Shown: piece by piece, positions 33,466 through 43,005 of the stretch
Layout: each line of letters begins with the position of its first letter
Numbering within the stretch: the first letter of the stretch is position 1
NCBI GenBank assembly: GCA_964410965.1
Contig: CAYPIY010000004.1
Coordinates: 124,001 to 188,000, forward strand
Direction of reading: 5' to 3'
DNA from: JBBIRG01 sp964410965
GTDB lineage: Bacteria; CLD3; SB21; JBBIRG01
DNA length: 64,000 nucleotides
The notes under the pieces: generated by a model
What the model saw: only the letters and a program-made list of their open reading frames with translations
The model's database searches: none
Told to the model about the DNA's origin: nothing
Translations under genes and position numbers: made by a program

Positions 33466-34324
33466 TCGATTTAGACTACTTTTCAGTTCCTGCCCTGCGG
33501 CACGATGGACAATGCTATGGATTGCGGGCATTGCTGTCACCCTTGTGTGGAACCGTTTTTTTCTGATCCGTTCTGACTTTATACTGATCGAAACGGCGCT
33601 TGTTCAGTCCATGATGACTTCAGTTTTAGCCGTTGTTCTTGCAGCGGGAATGGCCTGGATCTGGATCAACCTGGAGGAATGGGCCCGCCGTAATAACATC
33701 AATCGCTTCCGCACCCTGATGGATGTGGTATATGACGTGCAGAAATCCGCTCCGCAGGTTATCGGTCTGCTGATCGGATATTCCTTACTGACGGTTCTTA
33801 TCCGGACAGAAACCCTCCGTAACACTTTTTGGATGATGGCGTGGATGTCGTCTTGTCTTGCGTTGGTGACAGCAGCCGAGTTTGCAGAGCTTTTCAGGGA
33901 ACGGATCGGCTTTTTCCGTCAAAAGGATTTTTTTCCGGCGATGCGCGTTTGCGGGCTGTCCGAATTCCGGATCATCAACCGTGATATTCTGTGGTACAAC
34001 AGCCGGGCATTTCTTCTCCAGAAAGGAGTATCCCTTTTCGGCGTGGTCTTATTCCTGCAGTGCAGCATCGATTTCATAATATCCGTCGGGCTGGCGAATG
34101 ATATCAGTTCCGCGAATTTTCCGTCTTCCCTCGGAAGCGTACTCGCACGGATGAGCAGCAAGCAGGACATTCTCGCGATCGGAATGAGCCTTGCGGATCC
34201 CTCGTCCGTTCCGGCTCTTTTTACAGAACATCTGATGGGTATCTCAGCCGCCGCCCTGTTGGTTTGGACGCTGATCTGCATTTTTCAGATTGCCCATGAA
34301 TTAACACAGAGAAGCCGGTTATGA
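33437..34324 (+). CDS. Peptide-type ABC transporter permease, DppC-like
   Basis: 295 residues from TTG with AGGATGATCC before it. Six membrane helices are apparent. The cytoplasmic coupling region AEFAELFRERIGFFRQKDFFPAMRVCGLSEFRIINRDIL matches DppC/OppC (R.SVL.....YV.AAR..G....RI..RHILP), and after it SIDFIISVGLANDISSANFPSSLGSVL resembles the later conserved stretch. It overlaps the preceding permease gene and the ATPase gene (4 bases), so the subunits are co-translated. Confidence 0.75.
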   Translation: MRPADTRIPDRFRLLFSSCPAARWTMLWIAGIAVTLVWNRFFLIRSDFILIETALVQSMMTSVLAVVLAAGMAWIWINLEEWARRNNINRFRTLMDVVYDVQKSAPQVIGLLIGYSLLTVLIRTETLRNTFWMMAWMSSCLALVTAAEFAELFRERIGFFRQKDFFPAMRVCGLSEFRIINRDILWYNSRAFLLQKGVSLFGVVLFLQCSIDFIISVGLANDISSANFPSSLGSVLARMSSKQDILAIGMSLADPSSVPALFTEHLMGISAAALLVWTLICIFQIAHELTQRSRL

Positions 34325-35799
34325 TTTATCCTCTGCGGATATCCTGGCAAAACCGTGTACTGGTCGATCTCGACCGGTTTGAACTGAAAGAGGGCGCTCT
34401 GAATTTCCTGTTCGGCGAATCGGGTATCGGAAAAACACTGGTCGCAAAAACGCTTTACGGCATTCTGGATCAGCAGGAATGGCAGATTTCTATAACGGAT
34501 AAAGATTACAGGGACTATCTGGCCTCTCCTGATCTCCGGAGCATCCAGTCCAACGGGTATTTTGTCTTTCAGGAACCCTCCACCCATCTGGATCCGCTGT
34601 CGGCCATTGATAATCATCTTCAGTTACCTGCGGAAAATTTTTCTGGACCGGCTCAGAATATCATCAGCCGTTTTTTTTCTGAATCGGAACAGCGTCAGAT
34701 ATTCAGGCTTTATCCGCAGCCTTTCAGGCCCAGCGGAGGAGAAAAACAAAGGCTTTTCCTGGTCAAATCCTTTCTGAAAATCACCGAATGGATCCGGCAG
34801 GCAGACTCGGGCACGGCCCTGTTCATTTGGGACGAGCCCGCGGCGCACCTGGACATGTTTCACCGCAATCTTTTCTATCAAACGCTGACCGAATTGCACA
34901 GGCATAAACCCTTTACAGGACTGGTTATCACGCACGATTACTCGGTCATCCTGAAAATGGAAAACGAATTTCCGGATCAGCGCCAGGATATCCGTTACCT
35001 TGAGCTGACGAAAAATGAAGATGCAATCCGTTGCCGTTCATTTGAACCGGATGCGTTTTTGGAATGGCACCGTACCATTCATCCATCAGCACATCCCGCT
35101 TCCGGGGAAGAGATATTGACCGTGGAACCCGGATTCTCAATTTTCGGATGCCGTTACGGATTCCGGAATTTCCTGAAAAAAGATGCGCCTTTTGTGATCC
35201 CAAGAAACACGATCGTGTACCTGAAAGCCCCGAGCGGTTACGGTAAAACACTTTTTGCCAAATCCCTTTGCGGCCTGATCCGGGTGACCGGGATGAATAT
35301 GAAATTTGACGGTATACCGATCAATGATCATTCACCGGCGGAATTGTGGCAAAATAATCTCTGGGGCAAAAAGCTGGTTATGGTTTTCCAGCATGCGGAT
35401 GAATCCCTTAATCCTGATGCGCCTGTCATTTCCCATTTCCGCGGTTTGCCCCTGAAGAAGCCCCTTTCGGAAATCCGCATCATTAAAATGTTTAACACGC
35501 TTTTCAGGGAATCGCTCGATAAGGAATTTCTTAAAAAACCGGTAAAACACCTGAGCGGCGGACAGAAGCAAAAAGTGAATTTATTCCGCGCTCTGCTGCT
35601 GAGACCGGATCTCCTGATTCTGGACGAACCTTTTAACGGGCTCGATTTTTTAAGTCTTCAGAATGCCTTGCATTTGCTGAATGATACCCTCGTTTCCGGC
35701 ACATCGGTCATGGTCATATCCCATGACGAGGATCTGATCGAAAAAATAATTCCTGAACAGAATATTTATTACCTGATTCGACTGAATGGGAACCTATGA
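34321..35799 (+). CDS. Fused double ATPase of a peptide-type ABC transporter
   Basis: 492 residues with two nucleotide-binding domains. Domain 1 (1-230): Walker A GESGIGKT, signature PSGGEKQRL, Walker B ALFIWDEPAAHLD. Domain 2 (about 260-492): Walker A APSGYGKT, signature LSGGQKQKV, Walker B LLILDEPFNGLD and switch His ISHDED. The fusion corresponds to DppD+DppF (as in GsiA), but it is shorter than usual and lacks the C-terminal oligopeptide-binding extension. Domain 1 has ITHDY as switch. It energises the two permeases upstream. No solute-binding protein gene is adjacent. Confidence 0.85.
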   Translation: MIYPLRISWQNRVLVDLDRFELKEGALNFLFGESGIGKTLVAKTLYGILDQQEWQISITDKDYRDYLASPDLRSIQSNGYFVFQEPSTHLDPLSAIDNHLQLPAENFSGPAQNIISRFFSESEQRQIFRLYPQPFRPSGGEKQRLFLVKSFLKITEWIRQADSGTALFIWDEPAAHLDMFHRNLFYQTLTELHRHKPFTGLVITHDYSVILKMENEFPDQRQDIRYLELTKNEDAIRCRSFEPDAFLEWHRTIHPSAHPASGEEILTVEPGFSIFGCRYGFRNFLKKDAPFVIPRNTIVYLKAPSGYGKTLFAKSLCGLIRVTGMNMKFDGIPINDHSPAELWQNNLWGKKLVMVFQHADESLNPDAPVISHFRGLPLKKPLSEIRIIKMFNTLFRESLDKEFLKKPVKHLSGGQKQKVNLFRALLLRPDLLILDEPFNGLDFLSLQNALHLLNDTLVSGTSVMVISHDEDLIEKIIPEQNIYYLIRLNGNL

Positions 35800-36851
35800 A
35801 ATATTTCTATTTTCTGCTGTTGACTGCAGGATTGCTTGTGCCGGGCTGTTCAGCGCCGGAAGATGACCCCGTTCCGGACCCGGTCATTTATACGGTGAAA
35901 CCGCCGCATGTGTTCCGCATCGCATTCGGTTCGTGCAGCAAACATGACCTCCCGCAGCCGCTCTGGAAACATATCGTCGCGGAAAAACCTGATGTGTGGA
36001 TATGGCTCGGCGATATCGTGTACGCCGACACAAGGAACATGGACAAAATGAAATCCTATTACGATATCCAGAAAAGAAAACCCTGGTATCAGCAGCTGCT
36101 GAAAACATGCCCCGTCATCGGCGTCTGGGATGATCATGATTTCGGGATCAACAACGGCGGTGTGTCATATCCCATGAAAACAGAAAGCCAGGCGTTGCTC
36201 CTTGACTTTCTCGATGAACCGGCTGTAAGCCCTCGAAGAAAGCGGGAGGGCGTTTGGGCAAGTTACGAGTATGTATTTGAAAACCGCCGGATTAAAATCA
36301 TCTTGCCCGATGAAAGGTATTTCCGTGATAAACCCGGGAAAAACGCCGATATACTCGGTGAAACACAATGGCGATGGCTTGAGAACGAAATCTATAGCGA
36401 CTCCGCGGATATCACGTTCTTCAGTTCATCATCGCAGGTTTTGCCAAACGAACACTGGTCTGAAATGTGGGGAGATTACCCGAAATCCAGGGAACGATTG
36501 CTCCGTTTGTTCCGTGATTCGGAAAAATCCGGACTGATCATTCTGAGCGGCGACCGGCATTGGGGAGAGATATCCAGAATGAATGATTCCCCTACCGGTT
36601 ATCCGTTGTTTGAAATCACATCCAGCGGAATGACGCATTACAAAAGCTGGCTGGCCAATACGTTTCTTCCTACGACGAACCGTTACCGTATCGGCGGAAC
36701 CTACCGCGATCTGAATTACGGCTTGATCGACATTGATTTCAGGAAGGAACCGGTCACAATGAATTTTGAGATTCGGGATCAGTTTAATATTGTACGGCTA
36801 AGGCAGGTTGTTGCGCTGGACTCACTGAAAACAGACCGCACAAGCCATTAA
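35796..36851 (+). CDS. PhoD-like metallophosphatase lipoprotein
   Basis: 351 residues overlapping the ATPase stop by 4 bases. Signal ends in LVPGC. Motifs of PhoD alkaline phosphatases: FRIAFGSCSKHDL, WIWLGDIVYAD, VIGVWDDHDFGIN and LIILSGDRHWGE. These contribute the Fe/Ca-type metal ligands. The enzyme would remove or transfer phosphate in the periplasm, possibly from phosphodiesters or teichoic-type substrates. Being translationally coupled to a transporter suggests that its product or substrate is moved by that transporter; this is inference. Confidence 0.85.
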   Translation: MKYFYFLLLTAGLLVPGCSAPEDDPVPDPVIYTVKPPHVFRIAFGSCSKHDLPQPLWKHIVAEKPDVWIWLGDIVYADTRNMDKMKSYYDIQKRKPWYQQLLKTCPVIGVWDDHDFGINNGGVSYPMKTESQALLLDFLDEPAVSPRRKREGVWASYEYVFENRRIKIILPDERYFRDKPGKNADILGETQWRWLENEIYSDSADITFFSSSSQVLPNEHWSEMWGDYPKSRERLLRLFRDSEKSGLIILSGDRHWGEISRMNDSPTGYPLFEITSSGMTHYKSWLANTFLPTTNRYRIGGTYRDLNYGLIDIDFRKEPVTMNFEIRDQFNIVRLRQVVALDSLKTDRTSH

Positions 36852-37042
36852 CATCAGAAATTTGTTTATGGTTTCACTCGGTACGATGGGCTGGTTCAGG
36901 GCCAGCATCACGCTGAATGCGGTGAAAACTTCCCCGGATTAAACCTCCTTAATATTCCGGCTCAAATGCAACATTGCGATAATGCTTTTTCATTGGATAT
37001 CGTTGCTTTTTTTTATACATTTCCAGAAATGAAGAATGGTTT

Positions 37043-37438
37043 ATGACCCGTCTTATAACATACTTCCTGCTCTGGATTCCGATGATCATTCTGGGCGTAT
37101 TTAACGGCGCTTTCCGTGAATTAGTCTATCAGCCGCATATCCATGAACTCACGGCTCATCAGATTTCCTCCATCACTGCCATCCTCGTCCTCGGCGCTTA
37201 TATCTGGGTTGTCACGCAGCGGTGGCAGCCGTGGTCAGCGGCGGACGCTCTGCGCATCGGCGCCTGGTGGGCTTTTCTGACTGTCACGTTCGAATTTGTC
37301 ATGGGCTATTTCATCATGCATCATCCATGGTCACGGCTTTTTGCGGATTACAATGTACTCGAAGGACGGTTGTGGAGCTTGGTCGTGCTTTGGTTGATGA
37401 TCTCGCCCTGGATTTTTTATAAATTCCGTCCCGCATGA
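37043..37438 (+). CDS. Small polytopic membrane protein
   Basis: 131 residues with four hydrophobic segments (YFLLWIPMIILGVFNGAFRE, ITAILVLGAYIWVV, AWWAFLTVTFEFVMGYFI, LWSLVVLWLMISPWIFY). The motif NGAFRE near residue 22 and FEFVMGYF resemble small uncharacterised membrane proteins seen in several phyla; no function is established. Its stop overlaps the radC start by 4 bases, so the two are probably co-transcribed. Confidence 0.6.
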   Translation: MTRLITYFLLWIPMIILGVFNGAFRELVYQPHIHELTAHQISSITAILVLGAYIWVVTQRWQPWSAADALRIGAWWAFLTVTFEFVMGYFIMHHPWSRLFADYNVLEGRLWSLVVLWLMISPWIFYKFRPA

Positions 37439-38139
37439 AATATAAAAAAGACACATCAGCGCACAAAACCATTAAAGAGTGGTCAGAAGACGACCGCCCT
37501 CGGGAAAAACTGGCTAAATTCGGTGCGTCCGTTCTCAGCGACGCGGAACTTCTCGCGATCATCATCAACACCGGTACGGCGAGGCAGTCGGCCGTGGATC
37601 TGGCACGGACGCTGATCCATCAATACAGTGACCTGCCGGAACTCGCAAAAAAAAACCACAAGGAACTCAGCAAAATCAGAGGCATCGGCGAAACGAAAGC
37701 GCTGAAACTGCTCGCAGCATTTGAAATCGGCCGGCGCATCCAGTCGAAAGCCGCGGCGCAAAAAACGAAAATCACCGGCCCGGATGAAATGGCCGAATTG
37801 TATTTGCCCCTGACGCGCGACTGGAAAACCGAGAAATTCATGCTGGTCCTTCTCGACAGCGCGAACCAGATTATACGCGATATTGTTCTTACCGAAGGAA
37901 TCCTGAACGCCAGTCTCGTGCACCCGCGCGAAGTTTTTAAAACGGCGATCGACGAACGCGCCGCGAGCATCATTCTTATTCATAACCATCCCAGCGGAAA
38001 CCCGGCACCGAGCTCCGACGATATGAAAATCACCGAGCAACTCAAACAAGCCGGCCAGATTATGGGAATTCCCGTAAAAGATCACCTGATTCTCGCGGGA
38101 CATCAGTTTACCAGCATGGCGAAAGAAGGCCTGCTGTAG
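37435..38139 (+). CDS. radC: RadC family JAB-domain protein
   Basis: 234 residues. An N-terminal HhH-like part (LSDAELLAIIINTGT, then IRGIGETKALKLLAAFEIGRR) precedes the JAB/MPN metalloprotease-like domain with HNHPSGNPAPSSDD, the H-x-H-x(7-9)-D zinc motif. Despite its name, its function is unproven. The start overlaps the membrane protein gene by 4 bases, and ruvA follows 58 bases later. Confidence 0.93.
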   Translation: MKYKKDTSAHKTIKEWSEDDRPREKLAKFGASVLSDAELLAIIINTGTARQSAVDLARTLIHQYSDLPELAKKNHKELSKIRGIGETKALKLLAAFEIGRRIQSKAAAQKTKITGPDEMAELYLPLTRDWKTEKFMLVLLDSANQIIRDIVLTEGILNASLVHPREVFKTAIDERAASIILIHNHPSGNPAPSSDDMKITEQLKQAGQIMGIPVKDHLILAGHQFTSMAKEGLL

Positions 38140-38196
38140 CCGATAGCAATAATTATTTTATATTTTAATATCAAATAAATTTTCGAACGATCCAAT

Positions 38197-38808
38197 ATGT
38201 TTTCTTACATCAGCGGAATTTTGACAGAAAAAAATCCCACGCACGTCGTGATTGACGTAAACGGAATCGGTTATGAGATCAGCATCCCATTCAGCACTTA
38301 CGGCGAACTGCCGGAAACCGGTAGCTCGTGCAGGCTTCTGACGCATTTTCATGTCCGTGAGGATATCCAGCAACTTTACGGATTTCACGCGTCAGGCGAA
38401 AAAGAATTATTCATGATTTTAATTTCCGTTTCGGGCATCGGTCCCAAATCGGCGATCGGCATTCTGTCCAGCTCGACGGTTGATGATTTCAAACAGGCTA
38501 TACTGCTTGAGGACCTGACTTTTTTGTCGTCGATGCCCGGCATTGGTAAAAAAACCGCGCAGCGACTGGTGGTTGAGCTGAAGGAAAAAATCTCAAAAGT
38601 ATCCTCGCCGGGACAAGTCAGGCTGAGCCAGGGCGCATTGAGTTCGTCGGGACTGGCCGACGAAGCCGTCATGGCGCTGATGTCACTCGGCTATTCAAAA
38701 CCACTGGCTGAAAAAGCCGTCATGAATGCTCTGCGTGATAGTCCCTCGGCGTCGTCTTCATTGCAGGAACTGATCAAATACAGCTTACGGATCCTCACGG
38801 GCAATTAA
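38197..38808 (+). CDS. ruvA: Holliday junction branch migration protein RuvA
   Basis: 203 residues. Domain I OB-fold (YISGILTEKNPTHVVIDVNGIGYEI), the THFHVREDIQQLYGF segment, two HhH motifs (ISVSGIGPKSAIGIL and SSMPGIGKKTAQRLVVELK) and the C-terminal RuvB-binding domain (EAVMALMSLGYSKPLAEKAV). It forms tetramers on Holliday junctions and recruits RuvB. ruvB and ruvC are not in this window. Confidence 0.97.
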   Translation: MFSYISGILTEKNPTHVVIDVNGIGYEISIPFSTYGELPETGSSCRLLTHFHVREDIQQLYGFHASGEKELFMILISVSGIGPKSAIGILSSSTVDDFKQAILLEDLTFLSSMPGIGKKTAQRLVVELKEKISKVSSPGQVRLSQGALSSSGLADEAVMALMSLGYSKPLAEKAVMNALRDSPSASSSLQELIKYSLRILTGN

Positions 38809-38828
38809 ATTTCGGGATCGTTTATTGT

Positions 38829-40115
38829 ATGCATTATCTTTTATTTACCGGATTTATTTTATTGTTATGCATCGGGCCGTTCTGGTTGAATGCCCAGCGT
38901 ATCGAATTCCTCCGGGATGATTTTAGGGATATTCAGGGCGATACCGTCGCTGAAAAAACAATTTTCGACCTGGTCAATTACGAACGCGCTAAATCCGGTT
39001 TACAGGCCGTTCAGTTTGACCGATCGCTCAGGTCGGCTGCCCGTCAGCACGCGCAGGAAATGCTGAAACTCGGCTACTTTTCTCATACTTCGCCCGTTAA
39101 GGAATGCAAGGAACCTGTCGACCGCGTATACCGCTCTGGATTGACGGATTTCGCGGTCGGGGAGAATATCGCCCTTCACAGCGTGAACGGATCTTCCGCA
39201 GTGATCGCGGATAAATTCATGGATCAGTGGATGAATAGCCCCGGCCATAAAGCGAATATCCTGAAACCGGAATTTAACGCTATGGGCGCGGGCGTCATTT
39301 CGTTTGTCGACTCCGTAGTGCTTGATACGATCATTCGCGGGCAAAAACAAAGAACCGTTATTCTTACCATCAAACATTACGGCGCGCAGGTCTTCGCTGA
39401 CCGTGATTATGTTTTCACTGAACTTTTTCTTGAAAAAAGAAACACGCTGGTTTTAAACGCCGAGATCCGTTTTAATATCGACAGGGATATTTTGGTACAA
39501 ATCGGAAATCTGAAATCCGTTTCTGCGTCGGAGAATCAAAAAGATAAAAAATATAATTTTTATCAGACACGGCAAGGAATGAGAGATTCTTACTATTTAT
39601 TGTTGCAGAAGCCCGAAGGAACCGGGAACTGGGTGCGTCTTATAATACCCTATGAAAAACCGGTGTCGGTACAGTTTTCTCTGCTGTGGAACTCCTCCAC
39701 AAATACTTATGTGCCACTGCTGAACAGTTCGCTCGATTACCTCGATCAGGATCTTTTACATAAGGCGCTCGATCAGTCGCCGATACGAATCTCCCGAAAA
39801 AAAATTTTTTTTGAGCAGTCCGATCTGTGGTTTCTTAAAGGTAAAGCCACGGTAATCAATAAGAAAAATACGACAAAGGGTGTGGTACAAACCGGTGATA
39901 ACGAATATTACGAATTTCCGCTGTCGATTGACCTGTTTGAATTTTCTGTTCCGGTACTTTCCGTGTCAAAAAAAATCAACCTCCGTATCGGACTTGGCGA
40001 TGACAAGGAAACCGCTGTTAAGCATCAGGTCTTCATCAACGGAAAAGCCTTAAAAAAACTGAAACCCAATGAAGCAGGCTCAGATAAAACAGCCGCAATC
40101 GTATTTTCAAGATAA
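38829..40115 (+). CDS. Secreted CAP/SCP-domain protein
   Basis: 428 residues with a signal peptide (FTGFILLLCIGPFWLNAQ). Residues about 40-180 are a CAP domain: IFDLVNYERAKSGLQAVQFD, AARQHAQEMLKLGYFSH, VGENIALHS and FMDQWMNSPGHKANIL, with the two His and Glu of the usual site. The C-terminal 240 residues are beta-rich and of unknown type. CAP proteins are extracellular; the bacterial role is poorly defined. It begins 20 bases after ruvA, perhaps on the same transcript. Confidence 0.83.
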   Translation: MHYLLFTGFILLLCIGPFWLNAQRIEFLRDDFRDIQGDTVAEKTIFDLVNYERAKSGLQAVQFDRSLRSAARQHAQEMLKLGYFSHTSPVKECKEPVDRVYRSGLTDFAVGENIALHSVNGSSAVIADKFMDQWMNSPGHKANILKPEFNAMGAGVISFVDSVVLDTIIRGQKQRTVILTIKHYGAQVFADRDYVFTELFLEKRNTLVLNAEIRFNIDRDILVQIGNLKSVSASENQKDKKYNFYQTRQGMRDSYYLLLQKPEGTGNWVRLIIPYEKPVSVQFSLLWNSSTNTYVPLLNSSLDYLDQDLLHKALDQSPIRISRKKIFFEQSDLWFLKGKATVINKKNTTKGVVQTGDNEYYEFPLSIDLFEFSVPVLSVSKKINLRIGLGDDKETAVKHQVFINGKALKKLKPNEAGSDKTAAIVFSR

Positions 40116-40136
40116 TTCCGTCTACATTTTTTCTAT

Positions 40137-40166
40137 AAAAAAACCACCTCCGTTTGAGCGGAGGTG
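40137..40166 (-). terminator. Rho-independent terminator of the VWA gene
   Basis: 8-bp stem CACCTCCG / CGGAGGTG (40145-40152 and 40159-40166) with a 6-base loop. On the minus strand it is followed by GG and seven T. It lies 33 bases past the stop codon of the minus-strand VWA gene. Confidence 0.85.
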
Positions 40167-40199
40167 ATTTGAACAGAACAGACCGGTAAACCGGGAGGA

Positions 40200-42233
40200 T
40201 CAATCCTGTTTCTGGTTCTGAAGAGAACCGAGATCTTTATTCTCTTTGAGCTTGATCGTTTGTTTGACCAGATCATAGAAATCCTCATACATGGAATATT
40301 GTTTCTTATATTGATCCGGCAGATCGCTGAGCGATTCCTTAACTTCGCTCAGTTCGCGGTGCTTGGTCCAGTAACTTTCACGCATAATTTCGGCGTAAAG
40401 GATAACGGAGGCAAGAAAATTGAAATGCGCGGTGTTCTGTGCGGTAGCCGGTGCTTTGACCGTAAGCGGTTCGGAAAATTCGTCAACATCTTTGCCGTCC
40501 GGCGATTTATAGCGGATCGAAATTTTTCCGTATGACTGGGCTTGCTCGTTTTTCAGTTTTATTTCATAAAATGCAGTGACGCTGTGTCCTGCGCCGATCT
40601 CCCCGGCGTCAACTTTGTCGTTGCGGAAATCGCTGTCCTTAATGTCGCGTTTTTCATAACCCACAAGCCTGTACCGGCTGACCACGTTCTTATCAAATTC
40701 AACCTGGATTTTGACATCTTTGGCGATCGTCTGAAGAGTGCCGGTCAGTTGTTCGATGAATACGCGTTTCGCTTCTTTGAGGTCGTCGATATAATAATAA
40801 GTTCCGTCCCCTTTTGTGGCAAGTTGTTCGATAAGAACATCGTTATAGTTGCCCATGCCGAATCCGCAGGCGGTCAGGGTTATTCCCTTATTCTTGAATT
40901 TCTCGATCATTTTCAACAGGCCTTCCGAAGATGTCTCGCCGTTATTGGCGACGCCGTCCGTGCAGAGGATAACACGATTGATCGCTGAATGGTCAAAATT
41001 ATCCGCTGCCAGCGAATATCCTTTCCACAGCCCCGCTTCAGCGTTAGTCGATCCTTCGCTGTACAAACCCTGAACGGCATTCTCGATTTTTTCTTTGTCC
41101 GATGTATGGTTCAGGACAACCTGCGCGTTTGATCCGTAGGCCACGATACCGACCTGGTCGCCGGACTTCAGTTCACGGGTCAGGGTCAGCAGGGTTTTTT
41201 TCACGAGTCCGAGTCTGTTTTCGATATTCATCGAGCCCGACACGTCAACGACAAATGTCAGGTTCGCGGGCTTCCGGTTTTCAGATTTAATTTCTTTTCC
41301 TTTGAGGCTGATTTTGACCAGCTGGCAGTTCTTGCTGATTCTGGACGGCAGCGTCTCGGTGTAAACCGCGAATATTTTATTGTCCGGCGCCGGATAATCC
41401 TGCTTGAAATAATTGACAAATTCCTCCACGCGCACGGCGTCTTTCGGGGGAAGATCCATATGATTGACATAATTCCTGACGAGGCTGTACGATCCTGTGC
41501 TGACATCGGCACCGAAAGTGGAAAGTTGATCGTCGTCGGTATCGATGAACGGATTGGTTCCGTAATCGTTATGATACATATCCCAGTATTTCGCGCCGTT
41601 GGGAGGATTCAGGTATCCGATTGATCCGCCCAGCGAAACGGAGCCCATGCCTCCCGCAGCGCCGCCGTTGCCGGTTGAGCCCGCGATGGCTAAAACGCCG
41701 CGTCCCTGAGCCGATTTAGCGGCTGCGTGGCCGGTATATTGATGGCTTGAACCGTCCAGATCTTTTTCACCATCCTCTGTCTTTAACTCATCGATAATTT
41801 CTTTGAGATCCTGATTGTCCGTCTTTGTTATTTGTTTTGTTCCGACAACCACGTCTTTCGGAGTAACGATTTTTTCGGCCGTCTTTCCGATCGACAGCAA
41901 AGTGATCGGGATATCCAGTATGTTTTCAGTCTGCTGACGAATATCGATTTTTTCAACTTTGGTCAATTGATATTGATTCGCCTGAATTTCCAGATTATAT
42001 GTTCCTGCGCTGATTCCCGTTATTTCAAAATATCCCGTGGAGTCGGTTGTCGCCGAGTAACCCGTTCCCGTAATTTTCACAACAACACCGCTGACCGGTT
42101 TTTTGCTTTGTTGGTCAGTCACTTTTCCTTTAATGATTCCCGATTTTCCCGCCGCTAATAGTAGCGAAACCACCATTCCCAGAATCAGGACAAAACTGGC
42201 AACGGCAAACAAATTCATCCAACGCTTTTTCAT
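40200..42233 (-). CDS. VWA-domain protein with CarboxypepD_reg domain (YfbK-like)
   Basis: 677 residues. A membrane anchor or signal (VASFVLILGMVVSLLLAAG) precedes a CarboxypepD_reg-like domain (GKVTDQQSKKPVSGVVVKI, residues 33-110), a Gly-rich linker, a VWA-N region (SYSLVRNYVNHMDLPPKDAVRVEEFVNYF) and a VWA domain with an intact MIDAS (FVVDVSGSMN; CTDGVANNG). The C-terminal DUF3520-like region follows. It is a paralogue of the VWA lipoprotein at 7157 but is not a lipoprotein. Function unknown; adhesion or scaffolding at the cell surface is a reasonable guess. Confidence 0.88.
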   Translation of the reverse strand: MKKRWMNLFAVASFVLILGMVVSLLLAAGKSGIIKGKVTDQQSKKPVSGVVVKITGTGYSATTDSTGYFEITGISAGTYNLEIQANQYQLTKVEKIDIRQQTENILDIPITLLSIGKTAEKIVTPKDVVVGTKQITKTDNQDLKEIIDELKTEDGEKDLDGSSHQYTGHAAAKSAQGRGVLAIAGSTGNGGAAGGMGSVSLGGSIGYLNPPNGAKYWDMYHNDYGTNPFIDTDDDQLSTFGADVSTGSYSLVRNYVNHMDLPPKDAVRVEEFVNYFKQDYPAPDNKIFAVYTETLPSRISKNCQLVKISLKGKEIKSENRKPANLTFVVDVSGSMNIENRLGLVKKTLLTLTRELKSGDQVGIVAYGSNAQVVLNHTSDKEKIENAVQGLYSEGSTNAEAGLWKGYSLAADNFDHSAINRVILCTDGVANNGETSSEGLLKMIEKFKNKGITLTACGFGMGNYNDVLIEQLATKGDGTYYYIDDLKEAKRVFIEQLTGTLQTIAKDVKIQVEFDKNVVSRYRLVGYEKRDIKDSDFRNDKVDAGEIGAGHSVTAFYEIKLKNEQAQSYGKISIRYKSPDGKDVDEFSEPLTVKAPATAQNTAHFNFLASVILYAEIMRESYWTKHRELSEVKESLSDLPDQYKKQYSMYEDFYDLVKQTIKLKENKDLGSLQNQKQD

Positions 42234-42512
42234 AAGACCTCCGTGGGTTTAATTTATAATTCTGCTCAACACGATTAATTGTTTAAGAATTGAAAAGTTC
42301 AATTCTCACAAACTGACATAGCCAATAATCACCCGGTTCCATATTTTAAATTCCTCGGGAATGCGTACAATTAAGTTAAGTATCGGCTTTATAAACAATA
42401 ATTTATATGTCTCCGAATTCTTTCCAGCTAATGAATTACTTCAACATACACATTTTACTTGATTCATGATTCTTTCCAAATTAGATTACAGTGTAATCAA
42501 CAGGAGTTAATT

Positions 42513-42905
42513 ATGAAAATTCTTTTGACCGTTTTTATCGTTCTGAATTTTACCGGACATCTCGCGGCTCAGCAATCCTCTTTATCCTGGCTTGACGGGG
42601 AATGGGAAGGTTTGGGATATCAGCTGAACAACGGCGGAACATGGTCAATCCGATTTTCAGGCCAGAGCTCGGACAACAATTTTTTCATTCAGTATCCATC
42701 GCTCAAGTGCGGCGGAAACTGGATGATGATTGCAGGCAACGAGTACCGCGCGGAATTTGTCGAAGTTATTTCTTACGGTACGGAATTCTGCGTTAACGGA
42801 GGCGTTGTGATTCTTACGCGCGTGGATGAACGCCATGTCGGATTTTCATATTTCTCGCCCGAAAGGATACTTGACGCGTTTTCAACTTTAACGAAAAAGA
42901 ATTAA
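42513..42905 (+). CDS. Small secreted protein, lipocalin-like
   Basis: 130 residues from ATG 42513, chosen for the CAGGAG ribosome binding site; a frame opening 54 bases upstream has none. Signal peptide ends in HLAAQQ. The mature part opens SLSWLDGEWEGLGYQL, and has IQYPSLKCGGNW with a later FCVNGG, giving a Cys pair. The strand-rich pattern resembles small secreted proteins of Bacteroidota that I know only as hypothetical. Function not known. Confidence 0.65.
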   Translation: MKILLTVFIVLNFTGHLAAQQSSLSWLDGEWEGLGYQLNNGGTWSIRFSGQSSDNNFFIQYPSLKCGGNWMMIAGNEYRAEFVEVISYGTEFCVNGGVVILTRVDERHVGFSYFSPERILDAFSTLTKKN

Positions 42906-43005
42906 CGCGTAACCAAACAAGTAAATCGAATTTAATTTTTTTGCTACCCTTACAGGGTTTCATCATTTTACGGTATTCTTATTCAGAACAAGGTAAAAAA
43001 GGAAA

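Noticed and set aside
36852..37042. 24-codon frame between the PhoD lipoprotein and the membrane protein
   Set aside because: No ribosome binding site and no resemblance; treated as intergenic.
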